Below, in pieces: positions 53,486 to 62,230 of a stretch of 63,649 nucleotides of DNA; position 1 is the stretch's first letter; each line of letters starts with the position of its first letter. A program made the translations under genes and the position numbers. Origin of the DNA: Promethearchaeota archaeon (GTDB taxonomy: Archaea; Asgardarchaeota; Lokiarchaeia; Sigyniarchaeales; SOKP01); assembly GCA_019057795.1 (NCBI GenBank), contig JAHLWS010000063.1, positions 1 to 63,649 on the forward strand, read 5' to 3'. Under the pieces are notes generated by a model that saw only the letters and a program-made list of their open reading frames with translations, did not search any database and had not been told where the DNA came from.

Positions 53486-54094
53486 TTACGCATCTTTCTT
53501 TAATTGCGCAAATTCGAAAGAGTAATGAGACGAATAGATATCCAACTCTTTAATTTCATTTTTATATTTTTGGCGTAAACTCTTATTGCTTTTCATTTCT
53601 TCTTCAATATAATTAGAATTTAACTCTTTTTGCTTAAATAACCGCCATAGAAAAGCTTCAACGAATTTTTTCGGGCCAAATTTTTTAGTAGTCAACAAGT
53701 AATTATTATCGTCAAAAAAACTATTAAAAAAACCAAGATTTTCACAAAAATCAATCTTATATCTTAAATCTTCTTGTTTACCGTAGATCCTTGCTATATC
53801 GTTTACGAACCTCGCTAATTTATCTCCAGAATTTAATTGTTCCTTTTCTTCTAGTCGTTCAATTATATTTCGTAGAAAACTTTTTTTAACAACAACCAAA
53901 TCCCGGTCATTTAACGAAGAAAGTGCTGTTTTATGTTTAATTAAGTATTTGGAAAGCTCTAAATAGTTTTTAATTAAATTAGTTTTAGAAATGCCCATCC
54001 TTTCTTTCATGTTGTCTAAATGTTCGTTCAACTTTTCGTCAATTCTAATTGTAATTACCTTAGTTGGTTTTTTTGACTTATAAATTTCGTCCAT
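53486..54094 (-). CDS. Ribbon-helix-helix (CopG-like) DNA-binding protein
   Basis: 202 residues. Residues 10-55 form the RHH fold: TKVITIRIDEKLNEHLDNM (strand and helix 1) and GISKTNLIKNYLE (helix 2). The rest, about 145 residues, is helical with no recognised domain and is longer than simple CopG regulators, suggesting an effector or oligomerisation part. RHH proteins bind operators as dimers and often regulate their own gene or control mobile elements. A palindrome about 45 bases upstream (54139-54155) is a candidate operator. Small genes and repeat remnants around it point to a mobile-element neighbourhood. Confidence 0.78.
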   Translation of the reverse strand: MDEIYKSKKPTKVITIRIDEKLNEHLDNMKERMGISKTNLIKNYLELSKYLIKHKTALSSLNDRDLVVVKKSFLRNIIERLEEKEQLNSGDKLARFVNDIARIYGKQEDLRYKIDFCENLGFFNSFFDDNNYLLTTKKFGPKKFVEAFLWRLFKQKELNSNYIEEEMKSNKSLRQKYKNEIKELDIYSSHYSFEFAQLKKDA

Positions 54095-54138
54095 TTAAGA
54101 TCGCCTTTTATTTAATGAATTGTAGATTTTGTATGCAT

Positions 54139-54155
54139 TTAACATTATATGTTAA
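54139..54155. promoter_or_regulatory. Palindrome upstream of the RHH gene
   Basis: TTAACAT and ATGTTAA are perfect inverted 7-base arms separated by TAT, 45-61 bases before the start codon of the RHH gene. Autoregulatory RHH operators have this size and position; a TATA element overlaps. Confidence 0.4.
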
Positions 54156-54710
54156 TATTGTAATTCTTGTATTTTAATTAATGTATTTTTGTGATAATTA
54201 AGTGGGAAATTTTTGGTAAATTATTATCTCTTATTTCTTCGCTTATTTTGGTAGAAATATAACATTTTATCCATGTAGTAGCGCTTAATTGTTCAGATCC
54301 TAAAACAACCACTAGCTGTTTTAAAATTTTGTTATATTATTTTGACATTAATAACAATTAGTTGATTTTTTAATATCGTTTTAAAATGTGATAAATTAAA
54401 TAAACAACCTTTTGATTAAAAGGGATGGTCATTATTTTAAGATAATTTAAATAGGATCTTAATATAAACGTGATTCAAAGAGATAAAAAAAGATATCTAA
54501 ATAATTGACTATCACCTTGAAGAGTAAGCGATTTTGAGAAATTTTATTTTAATTAAAGTGTATGGTATAAAATGTAGTAAATAGTAACTTTTTTAGTAAA
54601 AAGTTATCAAATGAATAATGAAATAGACTTAAAAGGCGAAATAGATTTTGTAATAATGTATTCCAAAATAAAAAAAGACTTAATTATTTGTTTAGGGTTG
54701 AAAAATTTAT
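54156..54710. other. Intergenic region without a recognised gene
   Basis: About 555 AT-rich bases. A weak hairpin TAAAACA/TGTTTTA (around 54300-54325) could be a terminator. No start-bearing frame resembling protein and no structured RNA was recognised. Confidence 0.55.
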
Positions 54711-55097
54711 ATGGAAATGAGCGAAACAAATTTATCAGGTTCTGAATTAATAAATTCAGATTTAAAAAAATCAGAAATCCATGGACCATTAGAATTAGAA
54801 TTGTTCGATAAAAATCATAATCTGATCGCAATAGGATCTGACAAAAAGATCGAAAAGGTTGCAAAAGCACTCTCTTCAAAAACGAGACGCCTGATCCTGC
54901 ACCGAATCCAAAGTTCAACGGAAGGGTTGGATGTTTCTGATATCGCTTCAGTTTTAGGCATGACCGAAGCAAATATCTCTGCCCAAATTAAAAAACTACA
55001 GGAGGCGGAATTAATTTACTGTGAATATTGTTCAGGTCAGCATGGAGTGAGAAAAATCAGCAAATTGAAATTCGAACAATTAGTAATAAAATTCTAA
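54711..55097 (+). CDS. ArsR-type winged-helix transcriptional regulator
   Basis: 128 residues. After a 45-residue polar N-terminus, DKKIEKVAKALSSKTRRLIL begins the winged helix, followed by GLDVSDIASVLGMTEANISA (recognition helix) and QIKKLQEAELIYCEYC. The wing contains two Cys in CEYC, which could sense metal or redox. It is a DNA-binding repressor or activator; the target genes are not known. The start at 54711 has an adjacent second Met (MEMSE). Confidence 0.85.
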   Translation: MEMSETNLSGSELINSDLKKSEIHGPLELELFDKNHNLIAIGSDKKIEKVAKALSSKTRRLILHRIQSSTEGLDVSDIASVLGMTEANISAQIKKLQEAELIYCEYCSGQHGVRKISKLKFEQLVIKF

Positions 55098-55149
55098 CTG
55101 TCCTATTTTCTTCTTTTACACGAAGAAATCATTTAAATGAGAAATACAT

Positions 55150-56289
55150 TCACCGGAAGTGAGAAACTAATGTATTTTTGATTTTTTCAAAATGTCCTAA
55201 ATTTACTTTTTGAATGTCGTTTAAAGTCTCGGTTAAACCAGCTTTTTCAATTTTCCTTACGATTTTGAAGTACGGACTTTTCTTCAGCTCTTTAATTAAA
55301 GCTTTGTTTTCCTCGATATTTTTTAGGAGATATTCAGTACAATTTATTTCCTCAACACCTAAAATGGTTTGGATAATTGCTAACAGCATTGTGTCGAATG
55401 TAATTCTTAATATGATTTCCCTATCAAAATCCTTTTTTATATTTTTCAAATATTCTTTAAGCAACGATATCGATTCTTTAAAGAGCTCAATTGAATTACG
55501 TCCAAGGTCTTCGATTTTTTTTTTTTTATTCGGATTGTTAGTAGCTGTTAGGCATATTGCTGAGAGTGTTTGATATTCCGCGACAAAATGAATAAATCTA
55601 GCTTTAGCGTTAAGCGCTGTATCTTTAGATTCTTCCTCATCTAATAAATCTCCTAAGTTATCCAGTGATTGTTTAAAATATGTAGAAACAGTATAAAATT
55701 TATCTGCAGCAGCTTCAAATTCTTTATTGATAATTAAGTTTTGTGCTTGTTTTTCTTCTTGTTGATAAAGTTCATCAAACTTATTGATTCTCATTACCGC
55801 CTTTAAAATTAATTGTTTGCCTAAATCTTTTGTTATATGAGACCGCTCAAATGATTGTCCCGCTTTTAATAAAAGGATCGAAGCTAAACTATTATAATCT
55901 TCAGGATCTGTTTCATATAAATAATCCCCAGCTTTATTCCAACTTTCACCAGCAGTTTCCCAATCTTTCATTCTAAAAGATAAATTCCCTAAATGAACTA
56001 GTAACTTTGCCGATATCTCGTATAATTTTAATTCTTCAGTTTTACGGATTATCGATTTTAGGCGATATAATGCTTGAATATTGTTTTTAAATTGGGAAAT
56101 AAGTTGTGTTATTCTTATATATAATTCATCTAATTTGATATAACCTCCGATATCGAGATAAATTTGGGCTGCTTTCTCGTACTCGTCTATAGCTTTATCT
56201 CCTTCTCCTTTATCAGCTAAGGTTTCGGCCCAATCAATTAATTTAATTGCTTCAATTTCTTTTTCTTCATTAACATCATTATTATACAT
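55150..56289 (-). CDS. TPR/SNAP-like helical repeat protein
   Basis: 379 residues, all alpha-helical. The N-terminal part shows TPR-like helix pairs with small residues at the expected spacing: AETLADKGEGDKAIDEYEKA, LGNLSFRMKDWETAGESWNK and AGQSFERSHITKDLGKQ. The repeats become irregular after residue 180. The closest architecture in eukaryotes is alpha-SNAP or 14-3-3-like tetratricopeptide adaptors used in membrane-fusion and transport complexes. Similar proteins exist in Asgard genomes. Without structure comparison it is only called a TPR-like scaffold. Cytosolic; no partner gene adjacent. Confidence 0.7.
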   Translation of the reverse strand: MYNNDVNEEKEIEAIKLIDWAETLADKGEGDKAIDEYEKAAQIYLDIGGYIKLDELYIRITQLISQFKNNIQALYRLKSIIRKTEELKLYEISAKLLVHLGNLSFRMKDWETAGESWNKAGDYLYETDPEDYNSLASILLLKAGQSFERSHITKDLGKQLILKAVMRINKFDELYQQEEKQAQNLIINKEFEAAADKFYTVSTYFKQSLDNLGDLLDEEESKDTALNAKARFIHFVAEYQTLSAICLTATNNPNKKKKIEDLGRNSIELFKESISLLKEYLKNIKKDFDREIILRITFDTMLLAIIQTILGVEEINCTEYLLKNIEENKALIKELKKSPYFKIVRKIEKAGLTETLNDIQKVNLGHFEKIKNTLVSHFR

Positions 56290-56461
56290 GTTCGCACTCT
56301 ATTATTTACTCGTAAATTATTATGAGTTTATCATATAGTATATCTTTTTTGCTGTTTAATGAATTAGTAATTTTATCCAAATGTGTAATTAATATAGTTA
56401 TTGTAAGAAATTAAGTCTATTTAAATTTTGATTATGTGATATTTGGCTCTTTTTCCGTATT

Positions 56462-57343
56462 TTATAATTTATCTAACAACTTGATATTATTATTTTTCAA
56501 CACTTTCTTAAACTCTAATGCTTGATAAACAGACGCGAAGCACTCTTTAGCATCCTCTATCGCTCCATAGAATAAAAAGTTAGAAAAACACGATGCTATA
56601 GCCATTATACTAGCTTTTCGATATTTAGTATGGAATTTTTTATTTAGTCTAGGAGAGGAATATTTAAAAAGAAAAAGCGTAGGCGCGGTACCAACAGGGA
56701 GTTTAAGAGAGCTACTAATTAATTGTTGCGTTTCAAGGATGTGGGCTAAGCTTTCGATATCAATTACCCCTCCATCGACCCAAATGTTCTCTATGCCAAT
56801 TTTTTTCAAACCATCAATAATATTTGTATTTCCCGGTTGGTTGTTTTCAGTTATATAAGAATATCTTTGCGTAGAGGTCATATTACTTGAGGCTAGGATT
56901 AAAACCACAGCAGAAGTTATTTTGTTCTCCTGAAGAAGTTCAATTTCTTTCTTATTTTTTAGGTTTGATACGGCATTATATATAAATTCATTTGGCTTAA
57001 CCCCATTTTCTGAAAGCCATTCAAGACCCGCAACTCTAGCCCCAAAAGTCCCCCCTAAAACAAAAGGAGGCTCAAATTTATCAAAATAAAACTCTAAATA
57101 TTTTACCATAGCTTTGGGTGTAACTGCAGAAATCTCAATTAAATCAGGAATTTTATATTGTTTAGCTAAAGCTTTTTGAGTATTGATTCTTTTAACAGCT
57201 TTTTCTTCGTCAAAAATTTCCTCATTTTTACGATCAACCAAAGTTTGACTTTGATAAAACATCGTTCCAATCATTATGGGCGGTAAATCATAACCACCAT
57301 AACCTAATTTGATATCACCATATGAAAAATATTCTTGCGGCAT
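56462..57343 (-). CDS. mtrH: MtrH-family methyltransferase (tetrahydromethanopterin S-methyltransferase subunit H)
   Basis: 293 residues. DIKLGYGGYDLPPIMIGTMF at the N-terminus, NTQKALAKQYKIPDLIEISA, FVLGGTFGARVAGLEWLSE and NEFIYNAVSNLKNKKEIELL match MtrH. MtrH transfers the methyl group of methyl-tetrahydromethanopterin to a corrinoid protein. In non-methanogens it occurs alone, presumably linking methylated compounds to the H4MPT carbon pathway. The other Mtr subunits are absent here and no corrinoid-binding gene is adjacent. Its partner is unknown. Confidence 0.88.
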   Translation of the reverse strand: MPQEYFSYGDIKLGYGGYDLPPIMIGTMFYQSQTLVDRKNEEIFDEEKAVKRINTQKALAKQYKIPDLIEISAVTPKAMVKYLEFYFDKFEPPFVLGGTFGARVAGLEWLSENGVKPNEFIYNAVSNLKNKKEIELLQENKITSAVVLILASSNMTSTQRYSYITENNQPGNTNIIDGLKKIGIENIWVDGGVIDIESLAHILETQQLISSSLKLPVGTAPTLFLFKYSSPRLNKKFHTKYRKASIMAIASCFSNFLFYGAIEDAKECFASVYQALEFKKVLKNNNIKLLDKL

Positions 57344-57448
57344 ATTAAGATCATATTAAAAATTCAATTATAAGATAATATCTTTTATAGCACTAACATT
57401 ATTTAAAACTAATATTTATAAAAATATAATTAAGTAAGATAGCTGCAA

Positions 57449-58642
57449 TTAGTAACGATGTAATTTTACACCACAATTTTTACATCGATTATCTCTTAAA
57501 TCTTTAAAGCATTTTTCATGGTACAAGGTTTTGCAGTTATCACACCTTAAAATTTCTTGTCCTTCTTCAAATATGAAATGACATACGGGGCATGAGCTAA
57601 ACAGCTCGTTAGAATCTAAATCCTTAAAATTCGCTTTTTCTGTGTGAGATATTTCTGGTTCTTTAGGAGCAGGTTTTTGTTTTATGCGTGGTTTAATCAA
57701 AGAAGTTAATTTTTGAGCCTGAGAAACTTCAGTAGGAATTTTTAATAGATAAAAACAATGTGGACACCGTACGGTCCCAGCCAGTCTCATTTTTTTATCT
57801 TTTTGGGCATCTGCCCATGAATTTAAACAATGGATGTGAAATGGGGTCTGACAGTTAGGACAATATCGTCCGCTAATGTAAAATGAACTTTTTGTATATG
57901 GGTTTGTGTCGGAAAAACAAATCGAACATTTTTTGTAATCTCCTAAACCTCTAATTTGCAATAATCGCTGTTCTTGATCTTTAGTTAAATCTTGAACTCT
58001 TAATAAATCAGCAGCTATTTTTCTTAGAAATGCAGGATTTTCAATCAGCGAACTATCTCCGCCACCATATGTTTTGACATTAGAATGTGCTAGATCGTGA
58101 GCTGATTGCAATAAAGTTTGAGCATTGTTATTGTAGTAATAATTACCACCTGTTATATCTGACATTCTTTTTAAATCATTAAGAGTAGAGAGTTCTCCTA
58201 AACGAAAGGAATCTATTTTAATGTTTAATCCTTGAGCAAGGCGAGCCATTTTCATAGGATCAATTGACATTTTTGTGTAGTTTCCGTCAGAAATAACAAG
58301 GATTCGAGGAATTTTAGCTGATATTTTACGTAATTCTGAAATAATAAGTTTTATTGAAAGACCTAAAGCTTCTCCCATTGCTGACTTACCTGAAATGTTT
58401 AAAGAATCTATAGCGTCAAAGAGTTGACCCTTAATGTTCGTAAAATCAACGATTTTCTTTGGTTTATCAGAAAAAGCAATAATCGCGAAGGCGGTCGAAG
58501 TATCTCCAGCAAACCTTTCGCTGATTAGCTTCTTTACGGCATCAATACTACATTTCATACGGTTTGGCTGATAATCTGTTCGATACATAGATCTAGAAGT
58601 ATCAATACAAACAACAATGTTCTCAGGAGTCCGTTCAGACAA
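57449..58642 (-). CDS. vWA domain protein with two RING-variant zinc fingers
   Basis: 397 residues. Residues 1-195 form a vWA domain with MIDAS motif DTSRS (14-18) and ISDGNYT. From about residue 236 comes the first finger: CSIC, 17 residues, CPNC-x4-H-x2-C-x3-W, then CPHC near 295. After a Lys/Pro linker, the second finger (about 350-393) is CPVC, 12 residues, CDNC-x4-H-x2-C, CKNC. vWA plus RING/zinc-finger order occurs in the TFIIH subunit p44/Ssl1 and in RGLG/copine-like ubiquitin ligases, both eukaryotic. A role in ubiquitin-type modification or in transcription/repair is possible. It is divergent from an Arf/Rag-like GTPase gene. Confidence 0.85.
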   Translation of the reverse strand: MSERTPENIVVCIDTSRSMYRTDYQPNRMKCSIDAVKKLISERFAGDTSTAFAIIAFSDKPKKIVDFTNIKGQLFDAIDSLNISGKSAMGEALGLSIKLIISELRKISAKIPRILVISDGNYTKMSIDPMKMARLAQGLNIKIDSFRLGELSTLNDLKRMSDITGGNYYYNNNAQTLLQSAHDLAHSNVKTYGGGDSSLIENPAFLRKIAADLLRVQDLTKDQEQRLLQIRGLGDYKKCSICFSDTNPYTKSSFYISGRYCPNCQTPFHIHCLNSWADAQKDKKMRLAGTVRCPHCFYLLKIPTEVSQAQKLTSLIKPRIKQKPAPKEPEISHTEKANFKDLDSNELFSSCPVCHFIFEEGQEILRCDNCKTLYHEKCFKDLRDNRCKNCGVKLHRY

Positions 58643-58828
58643 CGTTCAAATACCCTTACTACTTTTAAATATGCCCTTAATTACTTTATAAACTTTATAT
58701 GAATCATTAAGAATAAATATTTATGTGTTTTATGTGTTCTTCACAAAACTAAAGTTTTATTAATTAGATATTTTACTATAAGCATAATTGCATAAAAGCA
58801 TAATTGATATTAGGTTCGTTGACAAAAA

Positions 58829-60037
58829 ATGTCTGAAGAGGAGACAAAAAAGGTTGTAATTAAAGACTTCTTTAAAAGTTCTGTTATTATTAATGAATTA
58901 GATGAAGCATTAAAGTTCAAGCCAAATAGTCTTATTGGGATTGATCAGATTTCTAGCGAAAAATTAATTGAACATAATATAAAAAATATTGAAGCGTTAG
59001 CCAAAGTTCCATTAGACAATCTTCCCAAGATAGAAGAAATTCCTATAAATGTTCTTACGAAATGGATCAAGATAGCTCAAGTATTAGAGAAAGCGATTAG
59101 AGAAAAGTTAAGAGCTCATAAAAAAATATTAATGATTGGGCTCGATAATGGTGGAAAGACCAGTATTTTGGCAGTGCTTCAGGATAAGTATTCTATAATT
59201 AAGTCCTTGTTACCAACAAGGGGGGTTAAACGCGAAAAATTAGATTTTTTCGGTTATCCAATACTCTCATGGGATCTAGGCGGTCAAGTTCAGTATAGAG
59301 AGAAACTATACTTTAATAAACCTGAATTATTTTTTACTGAAGCGGATATAATTTTGTACGTTGTTGACACACAAGAGACTGAACGATTTACAGAATCAGC
59401 AAATTACTTCCGCCAAGTATTGAAAGCCTTAAAACAATTAAATGAGTTTCCCCCCATTTTAGTTGTACTTTCAAAAAGCGATCAAGATGTTCGCACCTCG
59501 CTCGAATGGCAGAATAACGTATCTACTATAAAATCTAAATTTAATCACATTGTTGGGGAATTTGAGAAAATATCTATTAACTATTCCGATACAACAATAT
59601 TTCAAAAAGAAACGATAATGCAAATGTTCAGCGAGGCGTTAAAAAAGGTCTCTGAAACATCTGAAATTATCGAAAACATCCTCGAAGATTTCACCCATAC
59701 AATTGAAGGTAAAGCGGCAAGTCTGATTTCCATGGATGGATTAATTTTTGGAAACTTCACAGACTCAGAGATTGACACAGCATTGTTAAATAATACCGCT
59801 TTAATTATGCAAACTCTCTCAAATTTCCACAGTTCAATTGGATTAACTAGAGAGCCTTCGATAACGCTCGATTTTCCACTAAATGGGTTCACTATACGAG
59901 GAGAAAAATTATTTGAATATTCAGAATTGAACATCCCTGTATATTTATGGATTTTATCAGAAAATGTCGAGCTTCTTTACGAAAAAATCGATTACTTCAA
60001 GCAACAACTCTTACCCTTAATTAATTTATTCCTTTAA
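58829..60037 (+). CDS. Arf/Rag-like GTPase with N-terminal HhH and C-terminal roadblock/longin-like domain
   Basis: 402 residues. Residues 20-90 have helix-hairpin-helix features (GIDQISSEKLIEHNIKNIEA). The GTPase domain spans about 98-275: P-loop GLDNGGKT (104-111), WDLGGQ (148-153, an Arf-type box) and G4 LSKSDQD (214-220), where the usual Asn is Ser. A C-terminal domain (about 285-402) contains SLISMDGLIFGNFTDSEID and FTIRGEKLFEYSELNIPVYL, the pattern of roadblock/longin folds. GTPase plus roadblock is the layout of Rag/Gtr proteins; the HhH addition is unusual. It probably senses or signals in the cytosol. It is divergent from the vWA-RING gene. Confidence 0.85.
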   Translation: MSEEETKKVVIKDFFKSSVIINELDEALKFKPNSLIGIDQISSEKLIEHNIKNIEALAKVPLDNLPKIEEIPINVLTKWIKIAQVLEKAIREKLRAHKKILMIGLDNGGKTSILAVLQDKYSIIKSLLPTRGVKREKLDFFGYPILSWDLGGQVQYREKLYFNKPELFFTEADIILYVVDTQETERFTESANYFRQVLKALKQLNEFPPILVVLSKSDQDVRTSLEWQNNVSTIKSKFNHIVGEFEKISINYSDTTIFQKETIMQMFSEALKKVSETSEIIENILEDFTHTIEGKAASLISMDGLIFGNFTDSEIDTALLNNTALIMQTLSNFHSSIGLTREPSITLDFPLNGFTIRGEKLFEYSELNIPVYLWILSENVELLYEKIDYFKQQLLPLINLFL

Positions 60038-60139
60038 TTATTTTTCTTTTTAATTCTAAATCGTTAATTCTAACGATTAAATACCGAATTCCTTAAGTTT
60101 GTGAAAATAAAAAAATTTAGAAATTTAAAATTCTTTTCT

Positions 60140-60349
60140 TTATTCGTTCAAAGCTTCTTTTGCCGAAAGTAAGTATTCTGTGCATTTATCCATCATTTCA
60201 ATCGCGTTGTTTAAATTTTCCACAACTGAAGTTAGACTTTTTTCCTTTGCGATGTCTCGCCATTTTACAAAACTTTCTTTATGAGAAGCGTTGTGATTTG
60301 CCCAATGCTCGCATAATTTTGAAAGCTTTAATAATTGTTTATCAACCAT
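60140..60349 (-). CDS. Small helical protein with HWAxHNxxH motif
   Basis: 69 residues, helical throughout: MVDKQLLKLSKLCEHWANHN, then ASHKESFVKWRDIAKEKSLT, then a long amphipathic helix. The H-W-x-x-H-N-x-x-H pattern could bind a metal or haem. Similar short proteins with this motif occur in anaerobic archaea, but I know of no assigned function. It lies between the GTPase gene and a small-gene region and has its own start and stop. Confidence 0.7.
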   Translation of the reverse strand: MVDKQLLKLSKLCEHWANHNASHKESFVKWRDIAKEKSLTSVVENLNNAIEMMDKCTEYLLSAKEALNE

Positions 60350-60484
60350 ATTTTTTAAGCCTGAAATTAATCAATTAGATTCAATATACAATTTAATTAA
60401 TCAATAAAAATTAATATGCAATTTTAAATTCTGTGTTCTAAATTTTTAATAATGAAAAAAAAATAAAAAAAAATAAAAATTCAA

Positions 60485-60605
60485 TTACTCTCTACATAAT
60501 CGCTTAAGTAAGGTAGGATCAATAATCTCTCTTGGTTGCCAACCTTGTGTCTTAAGAAACTCTTTGTTACCTTTTCTCACGATATCTTTGTTACCTTTTT
60601 TTCAT
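60485..60605 (-). pseudogene. Small basic protein gene with a frameshift in an A7 tract
   Basis: From the ATG at 60605 a run of seven A puts the downstream frame out by one. If one base is added, the product reads MKKKGNKDIVRKGNKEFLKT followed by QGWQPREIIDPTLLKRLCRE and TAA (60485). The downstream part is convincingly protein-like. It may be a sequencing error in the homopolymer or a decayed gene. About 190 bases beyond it up to 60800 hold nothing recognisable. Confidence 0.35.
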
Positions 60606-60800
60606 GGGAATTTTTATGTTTTAACAAAAATATTTTAGATAGCAAAAAATCTTCCTAATCATTTATTTCCTTAATCTTATTTTATTAATTATAAAATTAA
60701 TAATTTGGGAGTTTTTTGTTTAAATTTATAAAATTTATTAATTATTAAAATAGAAGTAAGCAAAGAAAAAAAAAGGTTAATTATTTGAAAATAAAATTAT

Positions 60801-61142
60801 TTAATTCCAACGCTCTGGAAGTATTGGGTTTTTACCGTATCTTTCCTTTATGTGTTCCTTAATGTCGTCAATCGAACCGAAAACCTTAGTTTTCCCGCAA
60901 CAGTTGTTGCCTTTATACGTGGCAATTTCCAAATACCATTTATCTGTGCCTGATCGCTGACTTCTCCCGTGATGGTAGCCAATAGATAGGTGAATTTCTC
61001 TCGTTACTGGTTCGAAGTTTTTGATCTTGGTGAACTCGATTTTCTCTGGTTCTTTCATGTGTAGGCGAGGATGTTCCGAATTAATCCAAGCTCTGTTCTC
61101 AAACGTTATGCTATCTAAATTGTTGTGTTTGAATTGTGTCAT
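60801..61142 (-). CDS. Small protein of unknown function
   Basis: 113 residues, no recognised family. Visible features are an acidic/hydrophobic N-terminus, a beta-rich centre (HLSIGYHHGRSQRSGTDKWY), a Cys pair in NNCCGKTK, and a C-terminal helix DDIKEHIKERYGKNP. The W-Y-L-E-I-A-T-Y stretch suggests a small alpha/beta or SH3-like fold. It belongs to the cluster of short minus-strand genes at the window's right end, which looks like mobile-element cargo. Confidence 0.6.
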   Translation of the reverse strand: MTQFKHNNLDSITFENRAWINSEHPRLHMKEPEKIEFTKIKNFEPVTREIHLSIGYHHGRSQRSGTDKWYLEIATYKGNNCCGKTKVFGSIDDIKEHIKERYGKNPILPERWN

Positions 61143-61168
61143 GATAATATTCTATAAGAAACTTCTAG

Positions 61169-61387
61169 TTATAAGTAAATAGAGGGTTGGAGTTTATCAT
61201 CAGCGAAGGAAACGCATTTAACAGCCGAATACCGTTGTTTATGCGAAGCCTTAGTTCCGATAGTTAAAGATTGATTGGGTTCTATCTGAAAATTAATGTA
61301 AAAAAAAATAAAGTAGGAAAAAGTAGAAATTATTAAATAATTAAGTGAACTGAATTGGAATTTTGAGTAGTAATCTGGAAAAGTCAT
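61169..61387 (-). other. Stretch with an open frame, coding status unclear
   Basis: A 72-codon frame has a hydrophobic N-terminal half and the C-terminal sequence IGTKASHKQRYSAVKCVSF. It shows no family motif, and adjacent bases show no ribosome-binding site. It could be a remnant in the small-gene cluster; the following bases to 61498 hold nothing recognisable. Confidence 0.2.
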
Positions 61388-61498
61388 AAAAACTAATTAA
61401 GAACTTATTAAACAAAGACTTTAATAAAAAGAAAGAAAAGAAAAAAAGAAATTGATATTTATATTAAATCCAAACTAACTATCCTTTTTTATCTTAAG

Positions 61499-61729
61499 TT
61501 AATTTGTTTGGCAACTATTCAATATAATTTCAATTAGTTTAGGCGTTGGGTTTTCTGGAATTTCACAAGAACATTTTAAATGTAGTCGATTGTCCTTAGT
61601 CTTAAACCAAATAGAATTTAGATCAAAACAATAAGGACAAATAACTTCGATAAAATACTCTTTCTTATGAGTGTTCCAAACGTTAAAAATTTCTTTAGAG
61701 GGAATTTTAATCCAAGTACCTTTCTTAAT
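61499..61729 (-). CDS. Small Cys-rich protein, start codon unclear
   Basis: A frame ending at TAA 61499 encodes about 76 residues: GTWIKIPSKEIFNVWNTHKK, then EYFIEVICPYCFDLNSIWFK and HLKCSCEIPENPTPKLIEII. CPYC and CSC are probable zinc ligands. There is no ATG, GTG or TTG in frame; the frame is open only from an ATT at 61729, overlapping the stop of the upstream gene by a few bases. That overlap suggests translational coupling to the 61725 gene with a non-standard start, or an undetected frame error. Confidence 0.5.
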   Translation of the reverse strand: MKKGTWIKIPSKEIFNVWNTHKKEYFIEVICPYCFDLNSIWFKTKDNRLHLKCSCEIPENPTPKLIEIILNSCQTN

Positions 61730-62012
61730 ATTTTTTCACCTTTGCGTTTAATTCTTGTATTTTGGTTACGACTTTGGAAAAAAATCTTAGAAGTACTCCT
61801 GATGAAAATTGATACAAATGCAAACAATTTTTACACATAAACACGTGAAAATCTGCGTCAAAAACGTCGCGTTCTTTAGGCAAATCCATGTCAAACAATA
61901 TCTCCTTATCGACGTGAAATACGTGAACTTCTCTCTTGCTACATTTTGGACAAGGTTTAACTGTTCCTATAACTAATTCTTTCCAGTTGTATTTATCTTT
62001 GATTTCTGTCAT
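61725..62012 (-). CDS. Small zinc-ribbon protein
   Basis: 95 residues. Two Cys pairs, KPCPKCSKREVHVFHV near residue 20 and FMCKNCLHLYQF near residue 59, form a zinc ribbon. The N-terminus is polar and the C-terminus (FFSKVVTKIQELNAKVKK) helical. The fold class is common in phage, plasmid and host small proteins. The function is unknown. Its stop overlaps the next small gene, so the two are probably co-translated. Confidence 0.7.
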   Translation of the reverse strand: MTEIKDKYNWKELVIGTVKPCPKCSKREVHVFHVDKEILFDMDLPKERDVFDADFHVFMCKNCLHLYQFSSGVLLRFFSKVVTKIQELNAKVKKY

Positions 62013-62230
62013 ATAAACTAAAATGATAGTTTGTTATATAAATCGTTGGGGGTAAAAGATTTCTTAACGTTTCCCAAAGCTAAAAATTGTTTTAAAGGTC
62101 TTTACAATTTTTTTTTAAAAACAATTACTACTTTTTCTTCCTGATATGATCAAACATCATCGATACTTAGACTTTATCGTCCTGATATGATCAATTTTCT
62201 ATATTTGTGAAACTAAAAGAAACTGATTTT

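Noticed and set aside
54607..54972. Minus-strand frame of 121 codons opposite the ArsR-type regulator
   Set aside because: It is antisense to a gene with a clear winged-helix domain and shows no motif.
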